In this document: positions 1 to 8,823 of the stretch, one piece after another
Layout: every line of letters starts with the position of its first letter
Position numbering within the stretch: position 1 is the first letter of the stretch
Assembly (NCBI GenBank): GCA_945878795.1
Contig: CAMDWF010000024.1
Coordinates: forward strand, 1 to 13,756
Origin: Synechococcus sp. UW140
GTDB lineage: Bacteria; Cyanobacteriota; Cyanobacteriia; PCC-6307; Cyanobiaceae
Reading direction: 5' to 3'
Length of the DNA: 13,756 nucleotides
The notes under the pieces: generated by a model
Databases searched by the model: none
What the model was told of the DNA's origin: nothing
Seen by the model: the letters and a program-made list of their open reading frames with translations, nothing else
Translations under genes and position numbers: made by a program

Positions 1-2847
1 CACCCCCAGGGCCAAGGCCAGGGAGGCCTGGAAGGTTTCGCCGCCCGAGAGGCTGCTCACCTCCCGCTCTTCGCCGGTGAAGGCATCCAGCACCCGCAGG
101 CCCAGGCCGGCCTGGCGGCCGCCCCGGCCGCCGCCATCGCTGAGGCGCAGTTGGTAGCGACCGGAGGTCATCATGTCGAGCCGCTGGTTGGCGTATTGGC
201 AGATCTCGGCGAGGTAGGCCGAGAGCACCCAGCGCTGCAGGGAGATGTAGGGGGCCAACTTGCCGTTGCAGCGGTTGGCGATGGTGCTGAGGCTCTGGGC
301 CTGCTGTTGCTGATCGGCCAGGGCCGCGGCCTGACGGCGGTGCTCGCCCCTGAGGCGGCTGAGGTCGTCGTGGCTGCTGCGGGCCTCACTGTGGCGCTCC
401 AGGGCATTGCTGCGGGCCTGGTCAGCAGCGGTTGCCGCCGCCTCGGCCGCCGCCGTATCGGGCCGTTGCTCGGCCACGGCGGCCAGTTCGGGGGCCGCCA
501 GCAGGGCCCGCTGGCTTTGCAACGCCTCCTGGTAGGCGTTAATTTGCTGGCTCCAGCTCTGGCGTTGCTCGGCGGATCGCAGGGCTGAGGCCAGGACAGC
601 GCCATCGGCAAAACCAGCGGCCAGCAAGTCCTGGCCCAGGCGCTGTTCGGCCTGCTCCCGGCGGCTTGCCAACCGCTCGCTGACCTCGGCGGTTTTGGCC
701 AGGGCCGCCAGGGCCTGCTCCAGGGGCTCCCAGCCGGCCAACAGCTGGCGGGGGGAAAGGCTTTGCTGGCCCAGTTCGGCCGCCAGCTCGGCCGCCAGGG
801 CCTGGGCCCGCTGGCGCTCGGCGGCCCTGGTCTGGGCCTGCAGGGCGCTGCTGGTGGTGGCCTCAGTTAGGGCGTCCTCGTTATGGCGGTTCTGCTCGGC
901 CTGCTGCGCCAGGGCCTGCTCCAGCTGGGGTCGCTGGGCGGCCTGGTCCCTGGCGTTGGTGAAGGCTTGCAAGGCCTCCAGGGCCGAGGCCCGGGCAGCG
1001 CTGGCATCGGCAGCGGCCCCACCGGCTTGCTGCTGCAAGGCTTTGTTTTGGGCCTGGAGGGCGGCCAGAGCCACGGCCGCCTGCTGGAGGGCCGTGCTGG
1101 CCTGCTGCTCAATCGTCTCAGCCGCCTCCAGGTCAGCGGGCGCCACCGCATCGGCGGCGGCACGGGCGGGCTGGGGGTGGTGGCCGGACCCACATACGGG
1201 GCATGGGGTGCCGGGCTCCAGGGCGCCGGCCAGGCGGGCGGCCATGCCGGCCAGCTGGCGCTGGCGCAGCTGCAGCAGCGCCGTTTTCGCCGCCGCCCCT
1301 TGGCTTTCGGCCCGCTGGCAGGCCTGCAGCGCAGCGGTTTCGGCGGCTTGCCCCGCCGCCAGCTCACCGGCGGCGTTGGCGCGCTGGTGGGCCGCCTTGG
1401 CCGCCTGTTGCAATCCCTCCAGCCGGTCGGCGGCGGAACGGGCCGCCTGCAGGGCCGCCTCAGCGACCTGGCGACGCTGCTGCAGCTCCTGCCGTTGCAA
1501 TTCGGCCTGTTGGCGCCGGGCCTCGGCCTGCTGTTGCTGCTGGTCCGCCTGCTCGGCCCGCTGGCGGCATGAGTCCGCTTCGCGGGCCTGCTTGTCCAGC
1601 AGCTCCAGCTCCACCCGCCGGGCGGCCAGGGCCGTGCGGACCCGCTGCAGGTCGGCTGCCGCCGGCAGCTGCAGCAGCCCCAGGGCCACCGCCCCATCGG
1701 GCAGGGCCCGGGCCCGCTCCCGGGCGGTCGCCGCCCGGACCAGGTCCCGCTGGAGCGGAGCCTGGAGGTTTTGCCATTCCTGGCGTGCTTGCTGGGCCGC
1801 TTCCAGGCTGGCCCGGGCGGCCTCGGCCCGGGTGGCCGTAGCCAGCTGGACCCCGAGGGCCTCGATCTGCCGGGCCTGCTGCTCCAATTGGGCCAGGCGG
1901 GCGCGGGCGGCGGCGCGGCGATCGAAGCGTTCGGCCTGCAGGCTGGCCTCGGCCCGCTGGCTTTGGGCGGCGGTCCAGGCGCTGCTGGCCTGCTCCAGGG
2001 CCAGGCCGGTGGCGGCCACCACCTGGGTGATGCGCTCCACCAGCCCATCGAGGCCAGCCTGGTCGGCGGGAACGGCCAGGGCCTCGATCCCAGCGGCAGC
2101 GCTGCCGTCTTGGGGCGCCTGGAGGGACGCAGTATCGGTCTTGCCGCTGGCTTGGTCGAGCCGGGCCTCGGCCAGGCCATAGGGCTGCCACTCCTGGGCC
2201 GCCTGCTGGCGCAACACCGCCAGGGCCCGGTCTTGCTCGAAGACGGCGAGGCGCGCCGATTTTGCCTGCTCCTCGAGCCAGTCACTGGCCCGCTCGTGCA
2301 AGACGGTTTCAAACAACGTCTTGAGCAACGCCTCCCGCTCCTCGGCCTTGGCGCGCAGCACCTCGGCAAAGCGGCCCTGGGGCAGCAGGATCACCTGGCG
2401 AAACTGGGCGGCGTTAAGACCCACGATCTGCTCCACCTCCCGGGTCACCTCCATGACCTTGCAGGCGATCGCCTGGCTCTCTGGCCCCACCAGCCGCTGC
2501 AGAACCGCCGTGGGCACTTTTTCGGTGGTGCCCTGGCCCCGGGTCTTGGCGGCCGTGTAGGAGGGGCTGCGTTGCACCCGGTAGCGGCGGCCGCCGGCCG
2601 AGAATTCCAGTTCCACCCTGGGCACCGCCTGGGGGCCGGCGTGGTCGGAGCGCAGGCCCTTGACGCTGCGATCGCCCGACACCTCGCCATAGAGGGCAAA
2701 GCTCAGGGCATCGAGCAGAAAGGTCTTGCCGGCGCCGGTGCTGCCGTGAATCAAAAACAAGCCCTCGCCGCTGAGGGCATCGAAATCGATGGCCACCCGC
2801 TCGGCGTAGGGCCCGAAGGCCTCCATGGTGAGCTGGTGGGGTTTCAT
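1..2847 (-). CDS. sbcC: Nuclease SbcCD subunit C (Rad50-like ATPase), C-terminus cut by window edge
   Basis: SbcC is the SMC-like ATPase that pairs with the SbcD nuclease to cut DNA hairpins and process double-strand ends in the cytoplasm. The reading frame is open from ATG at 2847 to the left edge (949 codons seen); I found no in-frame stop at the places I checked. Residues 35-42 are the Walker A motif GSTGAGKT. Residues 151-160 (QVILLPQGRF) are the Q-loop. A long Gln/Ala/Arg/Glu-rich coiled coil follows, broken at residues 549-552 by the zinc-hook CPVC (bases 1192-1203). The ABC signature LSGGETF begins near residue 933, so Walker B and the D-loop lie outside the window. About 70-100 residues are probably missing, by comparison with the family. 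The start overlaps the sbcD stop as ATGA, with GAGGAG just upstream as ribosome-binding site. GC is very high and the coiled coil is compositionally biased, which creates long false ORFs on the other strand. Confidence 0.95.
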   Translation of the reverse strand, partial: MKPHQLTMEAFGPYAERVAIDFDALSGEGLFLIHGSTGAGKTFLLDALSFALYGEVSGDRSVKGLRSDHAGPQAVPRVELEFSAGGRRYRVQRSPSYTAAKTRGQGTTEKVPTAVLQRLVGPESQAIACKVMEVTREVEQIVGLNAAQFRQVILLPQGRFAEVLRAKAEEREALLKTLFETVLHERASDWLEEQAKSARLAVFEQDRALAVLRQQAAQEWQPYGLAEARLDQASGKTDTASLQAPQDGSAAAGIEALAVPADQAGLDGLVERITQVVAATGLALEQASSAWTAAQSQRAEASLQAERFDRRAAARARLAQLEQQARQIEALGVQLATATRAEAARASLEAAQQARQEWQNLQAPLQRDLVRAATARERARALPDGAVALGLLQLPAAADLQRVRTALAARRVELELLDKQAREADSCRQRAEQADQQQQQAEARRQQAELQRQELQQRRQVAEAALQAARSAADRLEGLQQAAKAAHQRANAAGELAAGQAAETAALQACQRAESQGAAAKTALLQLRQRQLAGMAARLAGALEPGTPCPVCGSGHHPQPARAAADAVAPADLEAAETIEQQASTALQQAAVALAALQAQNKALQQQAGGAAADASAARASALEALQAFTNARDQAAQRPQLEQALAQQAEQNRHNEDALTEATTSSALQAQTRAAERQRAQALAAELAAELGQQSLSPRQLLAGWEPLEQALAALAKTAEVSERLASRREQAEQRLGQDLLAAGFADGAVLASALRSAEQRQSWSQQINAYQEALQSQRALLAAPELAAVAEQRPDTAAAEAAATAADQARSNALERHSEARSSHDDLSRLRGEHRRQAAALADQQQQAQSLSTIANRCNGKLAPYISLQRWVLSAYLAEICQYANQRLDMMTSGRYQLRLSDGGGRGGRQAGLGLRVLDAFTGEEREVSSLSGGETFQASLALALGV
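2465..2472. repeat. HIP1 octamer GCGATCGC
   Basis: Perfect cyanobacterial HIP1 palindrome inside sbcC. Confidence 0.8.
2668..2675. repeat. HIP1 octamer GCGATCGC
   Basis: Second perfect HIP1 copy inside sbcC, about 200 bases from the first. Confidence 0.8.
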
Positions 2848-4052
2848 CGCTCCTCGTTGCGGCGGGCCTGGTCCAGGGCCTCGCCCAGCAGCGCTTCCTC
2901 CTCCTGGGTGGCCTCACGACCCTCTTGGTCGACGAAAAAGGAGGTGGCCAGTTCAAGGGGCGAACGGGCCTGGCGGATGGTCTGGCTGCGTTGGCTGGCG
3001 CTGGAGCGTTGCACCTCGGGGGGCTGGTGGCGCAGCTCGACAGCATGGGGAAAGCGTTCCCGCAGCCGGGCCATAGCCTGCAGGGGCAGGGTTTCATCGG
3101 TGAGGATTGCCCGCACCCGCGCCTGGCGGGCCCCCTCGTAGGCGGGATCGCGGCAGAGGGCCTCCAGGGTCCCTTCCAGGGTCTGGAGGGGGCGGCCCAC
3201 CTCCAGGGGCAATATTTCAACGTTGGGGCAGCCATCGGCGGCCAGTTGCACCAACCGCACCGACTTGCGCTGGCGCTCTTCGGAAAAGGAATAGGGCAAG
3301 GGGGTGCCGCTGTAGGCCAGGCGCGGACCATCCAGCTGCTGGGAGCCGTGCAGGTGGCCCAGGGCCACGTAATCAAAACCGGCGAAGGTCTCGACACTGA
3401 CCCGATCCAGCTGGCCGACGCTGAGTTCCCGCTCTGAATCAGAGCTCTGGCCGCCGGCCACAAAGGCGTGGGCCACCAGAACGGAGCGGCTGCCGGCTCG
3501 CGTGGCCAGATCCCGCCGGATCGCCGCCAGGGCCAGCCGGGTGACGCCCTCGTGGCTGAGGCGCCCGCCGGCCTCCGCTTCAGCTCCTGGCTCCCCAACC
3601 CGCTCCCCCTCCAGCTCCTGGCGCAGCAACGGCCCATGCAGGCTGGGTTCGAGGTAGGGCAGCGGATAGACCGCCACCACCTGGCCACCGTCCTTGGGTT
3701 GCACCAGCACCGGCTCCCGCAGGCGCCCCACATCCCCCCGGATCGTCACCCCCAGGGCGGCCAGCAACGGGTCGTAGACCGAAACCCGCACGTGCGAGTC
3801 GTGGTTGCCGGCGATGGCGACGACGGCGATATCGGCCCGGCGCAGGCGGGCCAGGGTGGCGGTGAACAGCTGGACCGCCTCGGCGGGGGGAATGGCACGG
3901 TCGTAGAGGTCGCCGGCGATCACCACCAGATCCACGTCCTTCGCCTGGGCCAGCTCCACGATCCGATCGAGGGCTTCGGCCTGCTCATCAAGCAGGGAGG
4001 CGCCATGGAAACTGCGGCCCAGGTGCCAATCGGAGGTGTGGAGCAACCGCAT
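2844..4052 (-). CDS. sbcD: Nuclease SbcCD subunit D (Mre11-like phosphoesterase)
   Basis: SbcD is the Mn-dependent calcineurin-type phosphoesterase that supplies the exo- and endonuclease activity of SbcCD. The 402-residue protein has the full metal-binding set: Asp8 and His10 (DWHLG), Asp48 (AGDLYD), Asn83-His84 (GNHD), His195 (VLVAH) and His233/His235 (GHLH). The C-terminal third, from about residue 265, is the more variable cap and SbcC-binding part, and a residue 145-165 insert is rich in Glu and Gly. Length fits the family (about 380-420). The start ATG shares its A with the TGA stop of the upstream CO2 hydration gene (TGATG). The stop overlaps the sbcC start as ATGA. No strong ribosome-binding site precedes the start, so translation is probably coupled to the gene before it. 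The pairing with sbcC is standard. The link to an NDH-1 gene set is the unusual part. Confidence 0.96.
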   Translation of the reverse strand: MRLLHTSDWHLGRSFHGASLLDEQAEALDRIVELAQAKDVDLVVIAGDLYDRAIPPAEAVQLFTATLARLRRADIAVVAIAGNHDSHVRVSVYDPLLAALGVTIRGDVGRLREPVLVQPKDGGQVVAVYPLPYLEPSLHGPLLRQELEGERVGEPGAEAEAGGRLSHEGVTRLALAAIRRDLATRAGSRSVLVAHAFVAGGQSSDSERELSVGQLDRVSVETFAGFDYVALGHLHGSQQLDGPRLAYSGTPLPYSFSEERQRKSVRLVQLAADGCPNVEILPLEVGRPLQTLEGTLEALCRDPAYEGARQARVRAILTDETLPLQAMARLRERFPHAVELRHQPPEVQRSSASQRSQTIRQARSPLELATSFFVDQEGREATQEEEALLGEALDQARRNEER

Positions 4053-5362
4053 CAGCGGTAGTCGGGGTCCTGAATGGCGTCAAGGCGGGCTTCGGGCCTG
4101 AGGAAGCGATCCATCTGTTCTTCAAAGAAGCGGCGGTTGGCCAGCAGATGGTCGGGATCGGTGTCGTCGAGGGGATGGTGCAACACGGCCCGCAGGGCCT
4201 GGAGCACAGCGGAGGTGACGTTATACATGGAGCGCTGAAAAGTAACCCCCAGCTGGATCAGCTTGTCGTGGTCACCGCGTCGATGCACGGCATAGTCCGC
4301 TTCCAGATAGGGAGGCAGAAAATGCAGCATGTCCTGCATTAATAAAGTTGGGGGTATTCCGGCCGAACCGACGGGGAAGATGTCGGCATAAAGAATGCCG
4401 TAATGGAAATCAGACTGTTTATCTGGAATCTGGTGCACCTGAGCATTATAGCTTTTGGTGCCCCTAAATGGAAAACCGCGATAGAAAACAGCTTCCACAT
4501 AGGGAAGGGCTGCCTCATGCAACCAGGTCATGCCCTCAGCCTTGGGTACAATCTCAAACCACTCGCCAGCAATTTCCACCTGGTGATAGATGGGCTGGCC
4601 AGCCACAGCAAAGATGCCATTGACCAGAAACTCCATCGCCTGCTGGACGCTGGTGAGCGCTCCCTCATCATAGAGATCGGACATTTCAAAGAACACCGGC
4701 GCCATCACCTCCCAGAACAGGCCAAGATTGCTGTAGTAGCTGAGTTGTTTCACCTTCTCCAGAAACATCTCCGGGAAGACCTTATAGAGCCCCAGCATCA
4801 GCGGATTGTGGCGGAAATAGGCCTTGATCGCCCGATCGGCATTGGCGCGGTAGGCCTCCGAATCGAGGTATTCGTTGAAACGGCCCCCCATGTCCTGGTG
4901 CCAGAACATGGCCTGCATGCATGCCTCGGCAAATTCCATGTTGATGCGGTCATGCCAGAGGTGATGCCACAACTTGGGCATGGCCCCGGTTTCGCCCTTC
5001 TCCATGAACTCCAGCAGCTCGGGATGGGCCGTGGCCGCTCCGCGCCAAACCCTGAGGCTGGACCCATCGCCGGCATAGCTATTGGGCCGATCCAGGTACT
5101 CCTGGGGCAAGAAGTATTTGAAGGCCGGCAGCGGTTCAAGAAACACCTGCTCGGCGATATAGAGCAGATCGCGCCAATAGAAATCCATCGGCACCGCATA
5201 GGCCTTGTAAATACCGATGATCTGCTTGAGATTCTCCGGCGTGTCCGGCAGCATCGAGCCGCCGGCCTCCAGCCGGTGGATTATCTCGGCAAAACGATGC
5301 TCGGAGGGGGGAATCGGCCTTGGGGCCTTGGCGGTGGGCTCGACAAGGGTGGTGGGAGTCAT
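4052..5362 (-). CDS. CO2 hydration protein of NDH-1 CO2-uptake complex (ChpX/CupB type, CupA not excluded)
   Basis: This 436-residue protein resembles the cyanobacterial ChpX/ChpY (CupB/CupA) family. These proteins sit on the distal membrane arm of specialised NDH-1 complexes at the thylakoid and convert CO2 to bicarbonate, supporting the carbon-concentrating mechanism. It is soluble, without a signal peptide, and rich in aromatic residues and histidines. The segment WHHLWHDR at residues 132-139 holds His134 and Arg139, whose spacing suits the zinc site described for this family; that assignment is my inference. It overlaps ndhD upstream by ATGA and sbcD downstream by one base, so translation is probably coupled. 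The pairing with ndhF and ndhD confirms the role. I favour the ChpX/CupB (NDH-1 type 4) form because alpha-cyanobacteria usually carry that one, but the sequence alone did not let me separate it from CupA. GC falls to about 43% over 4381-4500, well below the rest of the operon. Confidence 0.92.
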   Translation of the reverse strand: MTPTTLVEPTAKAPRPIPPSEHRFAEIIHRLEAGGSMLPDTPENLKQIIGIYKAYAVPMDFYWRDLLYIAEQVFLEPLPAFKYFLPQEYLDRPNSYAGDGSSLRVWRGAATAHPELLEFMEKGETGAMPKLWHHLWHDRINMEFAEACMQAMFWHQDMGGRFNEYLDSEAYRANADRAIKAYFRHNPLMLGLYKVFPEMFLEKVKQLSYYSNLGLFWEVMAPVFFEMSDLYDEGALTSVQQAMEFLVNGIFAVAGQPIYHQVEIAGEWFEIVPKAEGMTWLHEAALPYVEAVFYRGFPFRGTKSYNAQVHQIPDKQSDFHYGILYADIFPVGSAGIPPTLLMQDMLHFLPPYLEADYAVHRRGDHDKLIQLGVTFQRSMYNVTSAVLQALRAVLHHPLDDTDPDHLLANRRFFEEQMDRFLRPEARLDAIQDPDYR

Positions 5363-6885
5363 GAAGCCAGAACCTCGAAGGTGGGGGCAGCGTTAGGAGA
5401 AGCAGAGGAAAGGGAAGAGGAAATGCTCCAGGGGGGCATGGTGCGCAGGGCCAGGGAGGCGGTGGTGGTTTCGCTCCAGCCGGTGAGGGCCCGGGGCCAG
5501 AGGCCCGTGGCCACCACCAGGACCGCCAGCAGCAGCACCGGCGCCCGCTCCGCCCAACTGGTGAGGGGCCAATCAGCACGCTGGTTATCAAGGCGCCCGA
5601 AGCCGACGCGGTTGAACAGCCGCACCGCATAGACCGCCGTAAAGCCCGAGGCGACCAGGGCCACAATGGTGGCCTGGGGAAAGGCGCTCCAACTGCCGAC
5701 AAATACCAGCAGCTCGGCGGGAAAGGCGGCCAGGCCCGGAATGCCGGCCGCCGCCATCAGGGCCAACAGCAACAGGGCCATGGTCAAGGGCAAACCCCGC
5801 AGGGGATTCAGCAGGCCGGAAAGCTCGGCAATGGTGCTGGTGCCAGTCTTGCGTTCGATCAGTCCCACACAGGCGAACAGCAGGGCCACAATCAGGCCGT
5901 GGGCCAGCATCTGGGCGACCGATCCCTGCAGACTCAAGGGCGTGGCCGCCGCCAATCCGAGCACCAGCAGACCCATGTGCCCCAAAGAGCTGTAGGCCAT
6001 CAGGCGGCGGATATCGGCCTGGCCGATGGCATTGAGGGCTCCGTAGATGGCGCTCAAGGCGCCAGCCGCAGCAATCCAGGGGGACCAGGCCACCCAGGTG
6101 TCACCCAGAAAGCCCATCCCAAACCGCAGCAAACCGTAGGCCCCGAGCTTGGAGACCACGCCGCTGAGCAGCATCACCACGGGAATGGGGGACTCGGCAT
6201 AGCTAAAGGGCTGCCAGCCATGCAAGGGGGCGATCGGCAACTTGAGGCCGCAGGCCAAGAGCAGCAACGCCAGGATCCAGCGACTCTGGCCGGCACTGAG
6301 CTGGGCCTGGGCCAGCGCCTCGTAACTGAAATCGACGCCGTTGGCGTTGAACCAGCCCAGGGCCAGCACGGCGGCCAGCAGGCAGAGCCCGGAGACGGCG
6401 CCGTAGAGCACCAGGCGGATGGCAGCCCCGGCCCGCCGCCTTCCGCCCCAAATCGCCACCAGCAAGGTGGTGGGAATCAACACCAGCTCGAAGGCCAGCA
6501 CAAACAGCAGGGCGTTGCGGGCCAGGAAGGCCCCCACCACCCCCAGGTTGGTAGCCAGCAGCAGGCTGAAGAACAATCGGGGCCGGTTTTGATCGATCGG
6601 GGTGACGAAAATCGCCAGCGTGGTCAACAGGGCAGCCAGCAACACCAGCGGCAGACTCAAGCCGTCCAGGCCCAGATCCAGAACCAGCCCCAGTTTTGGC
6701 AGCCAGGCCTGGTGGAGGTCGCTGGGGGGATACCGCCAACAGAGCAGCCCCAGCAGCAATTGCAACAGCGGCGCCCCAGCGGCCGCTAGGCGAAGCAGGC
6801 CCGGCCGCTGCTGGGGCAGCAGCGGTAGCAGCAGAGCCACGGCCAGGGCGATGCCGGGAATAACCAACAACAAGGGAGTGGTCAT
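5359..6885 (-). CDS. ndhD: NAD(P)H-quinone oxidoreductase chain 4, CO2-uptake type (NdhD3/NdhD4 class)
   Basis: NdhD is a proton-pumping membrane subunit homologous to NuoM/Mrp antiporters. In this gene set it belongs to the NDH-1 variant that drives CO2 hydration instead of respiration. The 508-residue protein is almost wholly hydrophobic, consistent with about 14 membrane helices. The pump residues are present: Glu133 in the fifth helix (LAFELVLIP), Lys215 in GLKLPIAPLHGW, and Lys246 in VVSKLGAYGLLRF. The start at 6885 lies 47 bases after ndhF, and I saw no good ribosome-binding site before it. The stop overlaps the next start as ATGA. The Ser/Pro/Ala-rich C-terminal tail (about the last 25 residues) is not membrane-like and looks variable. 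Class 3 versus class 4 cannot be fixed by eye; class 4 is likelier in a picocyanobacterium. Confidence 0.93.
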   Translation of the reverse strand: MTTPLLLVIPGIALAVALLLPLLPQQRPGLLRLAAAGAPLLQLLLGLLCWRYPPSDLHQAWLPKLGLVLDLGLDGLSLPLVLLAALLTTLAIFVTPIDQNRPRLFFSLLLATNLGVVGAFLARNALLFVLAFELVLIPTTLLVAIWGGRRRAGAAIRLVLYGAVSGLCLLAAVLALGWFNANGVDFSYEALAQAQLSAGQSRWILALLLLACGLKLPIAPLHGWQPFSYAESPIPVVMLLSGVVSKLGAYGLLRFGMGFLGDTWVAWSPWIAAAGALSAIYGALNAIGQADIRRLMAYSSLGHMGLLVLGLAAATPLSLQGSVAQMLAHGLIVALLFACVGLIERKTGTSTIAELSGLLNPLRGLPLTMALLLLALMAAAGIPGLAAFPAELLVFVGSWSAFPQATIVALVASGFTAVYAVRLFNRVGFGRLDNQRADWPLTSWAERAPVLLLAVLVVATGLWPRALTGWSETTTASLALRTMPPWSISSSLSSASPNAAPTFEVLAS

Positions 6886-6932
6886 CGGCGTCGCGCAGGA
6901 ATCGAACGGTTAAGGGCTGATGTCAAGGCAGA

Positions 6933-8813
6933 TCAAAGGCGGGCCACCAGCAACCAGGCGGCCATCACCAGCACCCCAAGCAGCAGCGTCAGGGCATACC
7001 CCTGGGAGCGGCCTGAAGTGGTGAAGCTGAGGCGTCGGGCTCCGGCCAGGGCGGCGCCGCCGGAGGAGCCGCTGAAGCCATCAATCACTCGTAGCTCCGA
7101 CCAGGCCGCCAAGCGGGAGAGGCCCAGCACCACGGCCACAACGGTGCGGTGATAAAAGCGCTCGGTTTGCATGTCGTGGGCCAGCCAGTCCTGCAAACCG
7201 CCCAGGGAGGGAATCGGCCGGGCCAGGGGCCTGTCCCCCAGATAGAGGCCTGCCGACACTCCGATCCCCACCAGGGTTGAGAGCAGCAGGGGCCAGGCCA
7301 TGGCTCCCCAGCCCGGCAAGGGGGTAAGGGTGAGTACACCGAGGTGCACCAGCAGTACGGGCAGGTGCAGAACCAGGCCGGACAGCAACAGGGTCGGCAG
7401 GGACATCAGCCACAACACCTCCGCCGAGCGGTGGCTGAAGGGGGTTGTCGTCCCGCCCCAGGTCAGGGCGAACACCCGGACCAGGCCAGCGCTGATGAGA
7501 GTGTTTGCCAACAGCACCAAAGCCATGAGCAGCGCCGGGTTGCTGCTTTGGGCCGCCAAGGTGAGCAATTCCCCCAGGGCGGCGAAGCCAGCAAAGGGAG
7601 GCAGGGCCATCAAACCGGCGGCACCGGTCAAAAAGGCGAGGCCCATCAGGGGGCGGCGGCCCCATAGCCCACCGAGTTGGTTGAGGTTCTGGCTGACATT
7701 GCCGATCATGATCGTGCCGATCGCCATCAGGATCAGGGCCATCGGCAGGGGGTAGACGAGCAGCAGGTGGTCGGCGACCTCCCGGCCCCCCAGGCCCACC
7801 GCCATGAACAGAAAACCGAACCAGCTGCTGACCAAAAAGGAGAGGGCCCGTTTGACATCGATCTGGGCCAGGGCAATCAACGACGCCACCAGGGCCGTGG
7901 TGCCACCGACAGCCACGAGCACGGCCTGCACCAGGGGGCTAAGGGCAATCAGCGGCTCCAGCCGCAGCAGCACCCAGGCGCCGCCGGCCACCACCACCGA
8001 ATTGCGCAGCACCGTGGAAGGTAGGGGGCTTTCCATGGCTTCATCCAGCCAGAGATGCAGGGGGATCTGGGCGCACTTGCCCATCGGACCGGCAATCAGG
8101 GCCAGCAGTATCAAGCTGGTGCCCAGCGGCAAGGTGGTGCCTTGGCGGGCTTGGTCGGCGGCCCAGGCCTCGAGGCCATGCAGGTTCCAGGTGCCAGTTA
8201 CCGGCAGCAGGGCCACCAGGCCCGCCAGCAGCACCAGGTCGCCGATCCGTTTGGTCAAAAAGGCATCCCGCGCACCTTTGACAACCAGGGGCTGGTTGTA
8301 CCACGTGCCGACGATCAGATAGGTGCCCAGGGTGAGCAGTTCAAGAATCGCGTAGCTGAAGAACAGGGAGTCGGTGAGCACCAAGGCGCAGAGGCCGGCT
8401 TCAAACAAACTCAAGGAGCCAAAGAAGCGCGGCCAGCCCCAATCCATCTCCATGTAGCCAATCGCATAGATCTGGGTCAGCATGTGCAGCCCGGTGATCA
8501 CGGTCATGGCGATCAAGATCGCTTCGTTGACAATGCCATCAAAGCTCAAATGCAGGCCGGCGGTTTCCAGCCAGACCCAGTTGAAATGCAGGGGTAAAGA
8601 CGGAGGCATAGCTCCGCTGCAAGCCTGATGCAGCGTGATGAAAGCCACGGCGCTGTGGACAAAAGCGACCGCCACCATCAGCAGGTTGAGATAGCCGCAG
8701 GGCCTTGGCCCCGTGCGGGCCAGCCCGCCGGGGGCCCAACACAACGAAAGGACGGCCGCCAGCAGGGGATAGAGGGGAATTAGCCAGGCCGTTTGGGCGA
8801 AGATAAGCGTCAT
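6933..8813 (-). CDS. ndhF: NAD(P)H-quinone oxidoreductase subunit 5, CO2-uptake type (NdhF3/NdhF4 class)
   Basis: NdhF is the NuoL-like terminal proton-pumping subunit of the NDH-1 membrane arm. I chose ATG 8813 (626 residues) because TGGAG lies just upstream and the protein then begins directly with a membrane helix. An upstream in-frame start at 8870 would add 19 charged residues and run through the inverted repeat. Key features are Glu158 in the fifth helix (AILELLTLGTY), Lys246 in GPMGKCAQIPLHLWLDEAM, and Lys321 in DVKRALSF. Residues 269-275 read LRNSVVV, where respiratory NdhF1/NuoL has the HAATMV-type motif; as I know the family, this marks the CO2-uptake forms. The C-terminus has a polar linker and a last membrane helix, as expected for NuoL homologues. 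It heads the five-gene minus-strand run, so its leader probably controls everything through sbcC. Confidence 0.93.
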   Translation of the reverse strand: MTLIFAQTAWLIPLYPLLAAVLSLCWAPGGLARTGPRPCGYLNLLMVAVAFVHSAVAFITLHQACSGAMPPSLPLHFNWVWLETAGLHLSFDGIVNEAILIAMTVITGLHMLTQIYAIGYMEMDWGWPRFFGSLSLFEAGLCALVLTDSLFFSYAILELLTLGTYLIVGTWYNQPLVVKGARDAFLTKRIGDLVLLAGLVALLPVTGTWNLHGLEAWAADQARQGTTLPLGTSLILLALIAGPMGKCAQIPLHLWLDEAMESPLPSTVLRNSVVVAGGAWVLLRLEPLIALSPLVQAVLVAVGGTTALVASLIALAQIDVKRALSFLVSSWFGFLFMAVGLGGREVADHLLLVYPLPMALILMAIGTIMIGNVSQNLNQLGGLWGRRPLMGLAFLTGAAGLMALPPFAGFAALGELLTLAAQSSNPALLMALVLLANTLISAGLVRVFALTWGGTTTPFSHRSAEVLWLMSLPTLLLSGLVLHLPVLLVHLGVLTLTPLPGWGAMAWPLLLSTLVGIGVSAGLYLGDRPLARPIPSLGGLQDWLAHDMQTERFYHRTVVAVVLGLSRLAAWSELRVIDGFSGSSGGAALAGARRLSFTTSGRSQGYALTLLLGVLVMAAWLLVARL

Positions 8814-8815
8814 GG

Positions 8816-8820
8816 CTCCA
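8816..8820 (-). promoter_or_regulatory. Ribosome-binding site of ndhF
   Basis: On the minus strand TGGAG ends two bases before ATG 8813. Its presence decides the inner start over the upstream in-frame start at 8870. It sits three bases from the foot of the adjacent inverted repeat. Confidence 0.55.
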
Positions 8821-8823
8821 GGG

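Noticed and set aside
695..2182. Long plus-strand open frame (495 codons) and others opposite sbcC
   Set aside because: They mirror the sbcC coiled coil at very high GC, give Ala/Arg/Ser/Cys-rich products with no domain, and clash with sbcC, which has Walker A, zinc hook and signature motif in one frame.
1..2847. Frequent GGCCAG/GCCTG repeats in sbcC as a repeat array
   Set aside because: They are codons for Ala, Leu and Gln in a coiled coil; spacing is irregular and there is no unit.
1771..3141. Plus-strand open frame of 456 codons across sbcC/sbcD
   Set aside because: Low-complexity Gly/Leu/Gln product crossing two well-supported genes on the other strand; a shadow of their codon bias.
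4403..5632. Plus-strand open frame of 409 codons opposite the CO2 hydration gene
   Set aside because: No recognisable motif; the minus-strand protein is a clear family member, so this is antisense noise.
5899..6789. Plus-strand Gln/Gly/His-rich frame opposite ndhD
   Set aside because: The composition is what the reverse complement of Leu/Ala-rich membrane protein codons gives; no domain.
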